Below are positions 56,622 through 64,000 of a DNA stretch of 64,000 nucleotides, piece by piece. The DNA lies in contig NC_084819.1 of NCBI RefSeq assembly GCF_963583255.1, positions 10,062,001 to 10,126,000 of the forward strand, given 5' to 3'. The position numbers were made by a program, and so were the translations under genes. The notes beneath the pieces are model-generated. The model searched no databases. It saw only the letters and a program-made list of their open reading frames with translations, and had not been told where the DNA came from. The stretch's first letter is position 1. Each line of letters begins with the position of its first letter. Source of the DNA: Pyrus communis (lineage: Eukaryota; Streptophyta; Magnoliopsida; Rosales; Rosaceae).

Positions 56622-57571
56622 TGCTTGAAGTTGACTGCTTGTGGTCGAGGCACTGCAAACCAGAAGATACATGCTTATGGGATCATCCTTATTGTACGTG
56701 CATACTATATAATCTTAGATGAAAATTTGTAAAATAAAATATTAGTGGGTAGTTCATTGTATCATCAAGTGAAGAATTAGGTGTGGGCATTGTGGCTTTC
56801 CCTTTCAGTTTAGGCAGTTACATAGTTTAATTTTTTTTCATTCATAGATCATGCTAGAAAAAAAAAATTAGACAAATCTAAAATTATTAGAACATCCAAT
56901 TTTAGTGAAGAAAGTTCACAAAAAGAAAAACTAAAATAAACACCGTTTAATCTAACGGTCATACGGTTTCCCATTTTGGGTGATCTTTTTTAGAGATAAT
57001 CTTTGAGGAAATACCATTTGGATCGTTGAACTCCCTCTAATAAGTTATTTCAGGATCCCTTAACCGAAGCTCACTATCAGATTCACTTCACTATGTAGGT
57101 TTTACTGAGTATTGTGCTGCTCATAGTTTATAACTGTTCTGATCATATTCTTGCCATTCGAGAAAAAAGAGCGGCTAATACCAGGGAAGCTGTAGCAAGA
57201 CATGCACGAGAAACTGCACAAGCATGCAGAAGATGGAAATCTATAGCAGACATTAGTCAAGAAGCGTAAAATTGGATTGCAAGGGCAGATGTCTCGCCCA
57301 TTTTCTCGCAGAAAATCCGTAAGGGGCTAAGCAGAGCCACTAGAGGTTTTAGGCGAAGGCACATCATTACCACCAAAGATACCAGGTACACTTAAGCGGA
57401 GAGCATACATCAGAAGCTGCTTCAAAACAAGGAAAATGGAACCTAGCAACCTTACAGAAATGATGCAATTCTTTGAGGATGATCCAAATAGTAATGAAGG
57501 TTTTGATCTACAGATTGGAGATAAAAATATTAAAAAACAAGCACTAAAAGTTAAAAAATCAGGGACTTTTC
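56622..57571 (+). pseudogene. ABCG28-like: ABCG24/ABCG28-like half-transporter pseudogene, middle part
   Basis: Exon 56622 to about 56692 encodes CLKLTACGRGTANQKIHAYG, the segment just before the first predicted membrane region in this subfamily. The exon starting 57099 encodes IVLLIVYNCSDHILAIREKR and REAVARHARETAQACRRWKS, the membrane helix and basic juxtamembrane stretch that mark ABCG24/28. An in-frame TAA lies at 57267-57269, and a later segment (NLTEMMQFFEDDPNSNEGF, about 57440-57495) is in a different frame, so there is also an indel. The frame ends at a TGA near 57573. No Walker A, signature or transmembrane domain follows; LTR DNA starts about 57590. Protein order continues that of the 5' half at 33694-36050. 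Confidence 0.85.
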
Positions 57572-57589
57572 TTTGAGTCCAATCCACTA

Positions 57590-58912
57590 TGTAAATAAGG
57601 TTCATACACGTAAAGGCTGGCCTAGCCCTAGGCGAGTACAAACACCAATGTAAGCATGTATGATAAGCAGTAACATAAGTATGACCATGCCATGGTAAAT
57701 CGATAATTCTAGCCCATATAATACTATTCATGGTCGTAAATATAATTAAGGCATCCCACAATAATACACATACATGTGCATCATGTAGGATTTAGGATAA
57801 TTTCATAAATTTCGTCAATACGCTAATTCTTATAACCGCTAGTCTAATCATGGTATGATGTAAAAGATTCTTTATTATTAAATATATTTCTGGAACTAAA
57901 TAAATATGTAGTAATTAAAATCAAAGACCCACTCATAGTTACTTGCGAAGTCGCAGCCGTTCGAACTAGTACATGTGGATCGCCAATGCTAATCGTACCT
58001 AAGCATAATATAGATACCAATTAGTAAAACTCAATTAAAATGTCTGAATTTGGAAAACAGACGGCGGATTCAGAATCAGCGCATCAAAATATCCTAAAAA
58101 TGATCCCGAGGAAATTTTGTAAAAAGTCAACGGGAAAGTCATTGCTCAACCAAAAGGTTAACCAAGACGTTGAGGTGGTCAATTACATTGAAACTTTGAA
58201 ATTTCACTAAACGGATGCCAAAAATGGACTCGGAACATCAAAATTAGCCTAGGAGGGGTCTCGACGAAACTCGAAAAATCAACGCAGGGAATATTCCAAT
58301 AATATTCTAGAAATATTTCGAATCCATTCATAAATGGATCGGGTCAATAGGTCGGATCCTGAGTAAAATGATTGGGTCGAATACCAGGTTTTGGATCCGG
58401 GTGCTGGGTTGTGGAGTCGATCAACATGGTCTTAGTCGCCTGTGATAGCCAAATTTTTAAGGGAGAAAACGCTGGAAAATCCCAACTCTGTTTGGGGTCA
58501 TTTCTCCGTCAAAATCATCAATACATATGGAATTGAAGCTTAGGACAAGAGGAATTAGATTATACCATTATGGTCTTTGATCGTGACTGGAGTTGATCAG
58601 AAAAAAGGTCTGAAACTCGCGGATCTCCGTCGGCAAACTGGGGAAGTTTCCCTCGAGTTGTTTCTAGACCAAATTGTCACCAAAACACTTGTCTAATGAG
58701 TCAATCCTCATTAAAATGACACGGGGAAGGCAAACCAGGCCGTCCAGACCTTTACCTTGGTCAAAGATGGTGGAAACTTACTAGAGAATGAGGTGATAAG
58801 TGATTCTTGGCCTAGCCGTTTCCGTGCAGCACAGAGAGGAAAGTTGAGAGAAAAGAGTTTGAAAGAGAGAGTTGGTGGTGTCGAAGCTCTTCAAGACAGC
58901 TGATGGTGAGAT
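57590..58912 (-). mobile_element. Type-1-related LTR, distal part (minus strand)
   Basis: The reverse complement shares phrases with the 2-kb LTR at 58913-60918 (GTACTCGCC..AGG..AGG....GCC...ACGTGTATG near 57605-57640, and AATATTCC blocks near 58290). The end after that phrase is missing, so this LTR is truncated beside the ABCG pseudogene. Its other part continues at 60919. Confidence 0.6.
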
Positions 58913-60918
58913 TGTGACGACCCGTCCCTAATTTTACATTTAATTTCCTTCCCGAATGTGTAAATTAAAGATTATGCCCTTATTGGCAAAGTGGAACCTA
59001 ACAGGGATGTATTTATTTGGCTTTTATTTATTCTTCCTATTATCGTAATTAAATGGTACTTGTTGTTACAAATACGTGAGTGCGAGTTAGACCCGAATTA
59101 GATTTGTAGCAAAGATGTTACGCTTAGTTAAAGTGCATCAACAACGGGTAGAATTGTACATGTGTGTACTAATAATTTAGTGTAGGAAATACTACTTTTG
59201 ATAAGGAGACAGATTTCGTGTACCTTGAATTATACAAAATCTTATCACTTTTCTCCTTAATAGTCGAGTCTCGTGACCCTATCTCACCACCAATCAGCTT
59301 TTCTCCTCATTTTCCTTACCCAATAAGAACCTTCTCCTTTCTGTCTACTCAGAAGTCTTCCCTTTCTCTCTCTCTCTCTCTCTTCTTCTTCTCTCTTGCA
59401 TGTCGAGCCTCTGCCTTCTCTCTGCAACACAAACACCATAATCAAACTTCATGAATCGGACATCAAATCACCATCACTGTGCTCCCCTCATCACCACGTG
59501 TCCATTCGTACAAGCCGATTAAAAAATGATCAAGTTTTGAGCTTCCAACTTGGAACTCCAACTTTGGTGTAGGTTTTCTGGAGACTTTCCGTTCGAGTCA
59601 CAAGGTTTTGGTTGGTCTAGATGCAACTAAGCAACTCCCTGGAGTCCCTAGCCTAAGTTTGAAGTCGAGCCAACGTGTAAACACGCGGCTTTGGGAAGTT
59701 GGAGTTAGGTCCGAGACTTTTGAGCTATTTTCAATCCATTTCCGTTCACTTTTTAGATTCTCAAAGGTAAAATCTTGTTCTTCTCTTCCCCAGCTTCATT
59801 TCCATATAAAGTACGTCGAAAATGGTTGAGAAATAAGGAAGTTATGAAATTTTAAAGTTTTCACAAAATCTCGGCAAAATTTTCCAGAATCCAGTGAGCT
59901 AGACAGCGACAGACAGTGATGGCGGCGGAGGAAAACTAGAAACGAAGGGGAATATTCCGTTAAAGTTAACGAAATATTCTGACGCTGTTAAGGTAACACC
60001 GTTAACTGACGTTGTTAGGTTTAACGGAATATTCCTTCAGGATTTGCCAGCGCGTGGACGCACGTGTGGCCGCGACTTGGCAGTGCGTGAGGGCACATGA
60101 GACCTCATGCCGGTGAGTGGTCGACGTGTACGGGTCCATGACGTCATGTAGAATGTTTTCATATATTTAAACCTTCCATTTGAGCAAACTATGAGGGATT
60201 TTCCTAGCCTTTTCGTGTATGTCCTAATTAATTAACTACTATAGTTGTTTCACATATAGGAGAGAATTATCCCAAGGAGGTACGAGGACAAGCAAGGCTA
60301 GGAGGCTACGATCCGAATACGTATCAGTGAGTGGGCATTTGTTTATATATATATATACACACACATATATACATATATTATATAAAGTTTTATAGTTTCC
60401 AAATGCTTTTGGATTGATATTATGTCTATTATGCCATGTTTTATTTCATTTGGAAAGTGCTATTATATTGTTGAGATTTATAAATTATAATGGCATGTTC
60501 ATATACATTTTACCTGCTCATCATAAATGTTTGCACCGGTGTAGTACTCGCCCCAGGCCAGGGCCACGCTTCACGTGTATGTTCACATTGCACCGCACGC
60601 TCACTTTGGATCCATTGTATGGCGTACGAGGGATCTCTAGAGGTTCTAACATTTCCATAAATAAATGTGGGAGTTTACTTCCGGTTGTGTAATAAGTACC
60701 TTAACTAGATTCGACTGCTCTACTTATGTCGTACTGTCATCTATGCTCTGACTACTTATATTTTATGGGTTCTTCCCACTACTGCGCACTCTCTTTATTA
60801 GCTTAAATAAATGTTAGCTTTGGTTTAAATTTATCAATATTTTATACATCACTTTCATTTTGGCTACGTCACCTCCGGGTATTGCCCAGCATGCCTTGAC
60901 TCCAGTTGCAGTGTGTCA
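58913..60918 (+). mobile_element. Complete type-1 solo LTR, TSD GAGAT
   Basis: Begins TGTGACGACCCGTCCC and ends GCAGTGTGTCA, 2006 bp, flanked by GAGAT at 58908-58912 and 60919-60923. It contains a CT repeat (about 59366-59385) and GGAATATTCCGTTAAAG-type blocks (59949-60030). No internal region follows, so it is a solo LTR, inserted into an older related LTR of opposite orientation. Confidence 0.95.
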
Positions 60919-61370
60919 GAGATGGTCATGATGATCTCAGCCATGATTTTCTGAGGGTATGAAACAGATGAAAGAGAAAGATGAGGGGGAGAGAGTTCGA
61001 GAGTGTCGGAGAAAAAAAAAAAAAGACATGGGACAAAAGAGGATAGTAGAAGTGGGATGTGGGCTCCACTGGCCAACAAAAGTTCCATAAAAAAATAATA
61101 TAATAGTAGAAAAAAATATCTAAAATATAAATTTAACAGAATACCCTCAAATTTCGTAGTTCCGTAAAATCTTCACCATAACTCCAATTTTAGTTCCGCT
61201 TTCTCCCACGCGTTCGTAACATCTAGTAATGCTAGGTAACACTAAAAGAATGGGTCATACGTCTCACAACACGACGGTCAACAGAAGTCAACAGAGCCTC
61301 TAGAGGCATTTTAGTCATTTTACACTTTTAGTATTAAAATATCGTAAATTCAATGACAGGTCCTAACTGA
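60919..61370 (-). mobile_element. Type-1-related LTR, proximal part (minus strand)
   Basis: Continuation of the LTR at 57590-58912 on the far side of the solo LTR. On the minus strand it appears to begin near GTTAGGACCTGTCATTG at about 61368. Exact start uncertain. Confidence 0.5.
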
Positions 61371-62428
61371 AATCTTAACACCTATCCACTAAAATATTAA
61401 ACCACATGCATAATATTTTTTTTATTTTTTTATTTTTTTTGCTAAAGTGAATCATGAAAATATTATGTCATATAACATTTAGAATTATGTAAGTGGTGAC
61501 AAAAGCTCCTTATAATCTTAAATCATACTTACCAAGTTACCAACTGTGTTTTTAATATTTACATATTTTCCCTTTTATCTATTATTGTTGTGAAAGAAAA
61601 TCATATCATTATTTGAACTCTTGATTTGATCCTCCACTTAGTGAAAGTGGAATGATAAAATTTGGAAATCAATACCACTGAGAATTGTATTGCTAGAAAT
61701 ATCAACTGGTGACAGGTAATTTTGCGGTGTTTTACATTATAGCCCATAGATCAAGTTGGATCTGGGAAATAAAATCATTATATTCTAACCATGCTACCAA
61801 TAGACTTGTTACTTAGCCAAGCCAAAACTACAAAATGACACCACCTATAAAAATTTAATTTTAATTATATCTGTAAAAATTTATTTATCCATTTCTGCAA
61901 GATCTGTTTCACAATTCATGCAGGAGCAAACACCCTAGATTTGTAAAAAGAACTAAAATCTCTCAAAATCCCAATGGAATACACCCCCTTAGAATGGTGG
62001 CGAACTGTTTCATATATTTTCTCGAATGGTGGTTCGAACTTAACCAGAATGTTAAGGAGACTAAACTTGGTAACGATATGCGATGTGTGGTTGTTTAAAA
62101 TAGCTTTGGAGATAATTTCTGTCGCTGTATTAGTGTACTCTGCTGATTAATGGAATCTGTTTGGTTGTTTTCGGGACAATGGGACTGATGAATGCTTAGA
62201 GCTGCAGGATCAATTTTAGAAGCATAATATGACATGGATCATGAAGCACTTTCGTGCACTACGTTCGTCAACATGAAACCCCAAAGGGTGAGGAGCTGTC
62301 AGTTTTTTACGGAACTGCTTTTATTATCATGCTTCTGTGCACTCACAAGTCAGTAATTAAAATTACGTCTCCCCTTAGTTCCTTGAGTGGGATTGTCACT
62401 TGTATAATTTATTTTCAATTTTTTATAT
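61371..62428. other. Intergenic AT-rich DNA with a MITE end
   Basis: At 61945-61988 the phrase ATCTCTCAAAATCCCAATGG and the end AATACACCCCC match the right end of the MITE at 12627-13032, followed by TTA. The matching left end is not obvious. No gene supported. Confidence 0.5.
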
Positions 62429-62641
62429 GTGAAAGTGGAAGATTCTTTTGATCCTGCATTAGAAGATGAATCCGAAACTATTGAGCATTTACTAGCAGAA
62501 CCTAAAAGTGAATATGTTACGGTAGATGGCGTCTTATGTTTTGACAAGGAAAATGCAGGACAGTGCTTAAACATGGAAGATTTTTCCTGTGGATATGACT
62601 TTGGTCTTAATACATGTGGCGGTAATGCTACTAAATGCTAG
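62429..62641 (+). CDS. Unidentified acidic coding fragment, probable last exon
   Basis: An open frame of about 65-70 codons with coding-like composition (acidic: DPALEDESETIEHLLAEP; then YVTVDGVLCFDKENAG and DFSCGYDFGLNT) ends in TAG at 62641. It is preceded by a T-rich tract, as expected of a terminal exon. I do not recognise the family; transcription-factor C termini can look like this, but that is only an impression. No upstream exon is evident in the preceding kilobase. Confidence 0.3.
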   Translation: MKVEDSFDPALEDESETIEHLLAEPKSEYVTVDGVLCFDKENAGQCLNMEDFSCGYDFGLNTCGGNATKC

Positions 62642-63058
62642 TGTTTATGGTTTCGGCGCCCTTATTAGTTAAACGTATAAAACTAAGTCCTGCTAGGTTT
62701 TTTTTTTTTTTTTCCTTATTCTTTGATGCATATGAAATATGGACACTTTGAACGTTGTTATTGAATTTCTTTGAGCGTTGTATTATTGAATTTCTTGACC
62801 TTCGATCCCTAGAGTGAGATTCTTCCGTCACTCAGGAAGACCCTCTTGCTGAAAGAAAAAAAAAACAATATAAAATGGAAGAAAAAAATTCTATCAAGGG
62901 ATTTTAACATTTGACACCTGCATGTAGTGAAATCTTGTTTCCTTGATGATAAAATAGACACCAATGATTTTAATCGAAATTCATGTATTTTGGTTTCATT
63001 TTTCCAAATAAATTTTGGAATCGCGTCTGTTCTCAATCTAATGTTGTATGTTTTTTGG
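62642..63058. other. Intergenic DNA
   Basis: T15 run at 62698-62714; nothing else supported. Confidence 0.45.
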
Positions 63059-63322
63059 TGTTGGAGCGAGATTTCCTACGAAAGGAAATACCTCTACAGA
63101 TATGCTGACCGCAATCTTCACGTTCGCTGAATCCTTCCTTGAGGTGTCCCAAAATAATCTTCCTCTTCCATGGCTTGCCCAGGCAGGGTACCTGTAAAAG
63201 CTCAAGTCAGTCGATTGATTTCTCTTCTCTGGATTCTCTCGGGTTATCCTTACGTACCTTGTTCTTTGGCTCCTCTCCCTATTTATAGGATTGCATGCTT
63301 GAGGATCAAGCACCACGACCAG
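63059..63322 (-). repeat. Left arm of a 0.8-kb inverted repeat
   Basis: The reverse complement matches 63577-63851 closely over its entire length, including a TATAAATAGGGAGAGGAGCC box, a GGTACGTAAGGATAACCCGAG stretch and the end GAGCGAGATTTCC. A few small indels separate the arms (for example CGTCGAAGCATC present only on the right). Confidence 0.93.
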
Positions 63323-63576
63323 TAGCGCATCCCTCTCGCCCCCTAGTCTGCACACCTATCTGCTTTTATACAGACACACACGCATACATATATATTGACT
63401 TTGACACCGACACTAAGTTGCGTCACGGACGCAAGAAATACACGGACGCAAGGGAACGTGCCTAGATAACTACCCCACTACGGAGAAGAAGTGGGGGAGG
63501 GCGACAGGTCATGGCAGTTGTTCCCAAAGCATGCAACCATATGACGGATGACCACTAGGCAAGTGGGGAAGGAGAA

Positions 63577-63851
63577 CTGGTCGTGATGCTTGATCCTCAA
63601 GCATGCAATCCTATAAATAGGGAGAGGAGCCAAAGAATAAGGTACGTAAGGATAACCCGAGAGAATCCAGAGAAGAGAAATCAATCGACTGACTTGAGCG
63701 TCGAAGCATCTTTTACAGGTACCCCGCCCGGGCAAGCCATGGAAGAGGAAGATTATTTTGGGACACCTCAAGGAAGGATTCGGCGAACATGAGGATTGCA
63801 GTCAACATATCTGTGGAGGTATTTCCTTTCGTAGGAAATCTCGCTCCAACA
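63577..63851 (+). repeat. Right arm of the 0.8-kb inverted repeat
   Basis: Pairs with 63059-63322 around a 254-bp spacer. TATAAATAG at 63612-63620 and its mirror in the left arm point outward from the spacer, so a divergent promoter pair or the duplicated promoter end of a transposable element are both possible. No ORF of known family. Confidence 0.93.
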
Positions 63852-64000
63852 TTTGGTCTTCTTAAGGCGGGTTGCATTCTGCTCATCCTCGAGGAAGGCA
63901 CAATGAATTTGAACTTGGTGTATGTGACTAACTTTATGCATAAATATATCACAGATCTCTTCGTGAAATTAGCACCCTTCAAGTACGTAGTATTTTGCAT

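Noticed and set aside
57589..61395. ATCCACTA on both sides as a target-site duplication for the minus-strand LTR
   Set aside because: It does not sit directly next to TG/CA ends, and the LTR appears truncated on the left, so a true duplication is not expected.
61986..62015. Short resemblance (TGGTGGCGAACTG) to the EXORDIUM-like pseudogene
   Set aside because: Only about 13 bases match and no flanking protein similarity follows; probably chance.

Overview
The window is nuclear DNA from a flowering plant. Genes have short exons with GT..AG introns, intergenic DNA is AT-rich with long microsatellites, and most of the sequence is LTR-retrotransposon debris of Ty3/gypsy type (Tat and Athila-like) with some Ty1/copia-like DNA. 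The repeat families look to me like those of Rosaceae (apple or pear group); that is an impression, not a demonstrated assignment.

1-8.9 kb: LTR debris (a type-1 LTR cut by the window edge, an Athila-like LTR, and a solo LTR with a perfect ATTCC target-site duplication), a hAT-like MITE with an 8-bp duplication, a probable endogenous pararetrovirus remnant, and two microsatellites. 8.9-11.9 kb: the best-supported intact host gene, a minus-strand receptor-like cytoplasmic kinase of subfamily VII (PCRK1-like) in four coding exons, the first intron apparently starting with GC. 12.5-14.1 kb: a copia-like LTR carrying a MITE, plus leader. 14.4-15.4 kb: an EXORDIUM/phosphate-induced-1 pseudogene behind a 116-bp GA microsatellite.

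15.9-31.9 kb: a recent large inverted duplication. Two arms of about 6.5 kb (18079-24593 and 25367-31902) face each other across a 0.77-kb spacer, and the spacer with part of the right arm is duplicated again in direct orientation at 16407-17758. The arms carry an unrecognised multi-exon gene (open in the left arm, broken twice in the right) and parts of a second unrecognised gene.

32-57.6 kb: the last exon of a V-ATPase subunit G gene, then an ABCG24/ABCG28-like half-transporter pseudogene split into two halves about 20 kb apart. Between the halves lies a nested retrotransposon stack: an Athila-like element on the minus strand; inside its 5' LTR a 15-kb Tat-lineage element (GTATG duplication) with gag, protease, RT-RNase H, a second RNase H, integrase and an antisense plant-mobile-domain gene; and inside the Tat pol a further Athila-like LTR. 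A separate solo LTR (TAGAT duplication) interrupts an early exon of the same ABCG gene. 57.6-64 kb: an LTR fragment interrupted by a 2-kb solo LTR (GAGAT duplication), an unidentified coding fragment, and a 0.8-kb inverted repeat.

The main story is structural: a degraded ABC transporter locus dissected by at least four nested insertions, next to a young gene-bearing palindrome in which one arm decays while the other stays open. I found no tRNA, rRNA, CRISPR array or bacterial-type operon.
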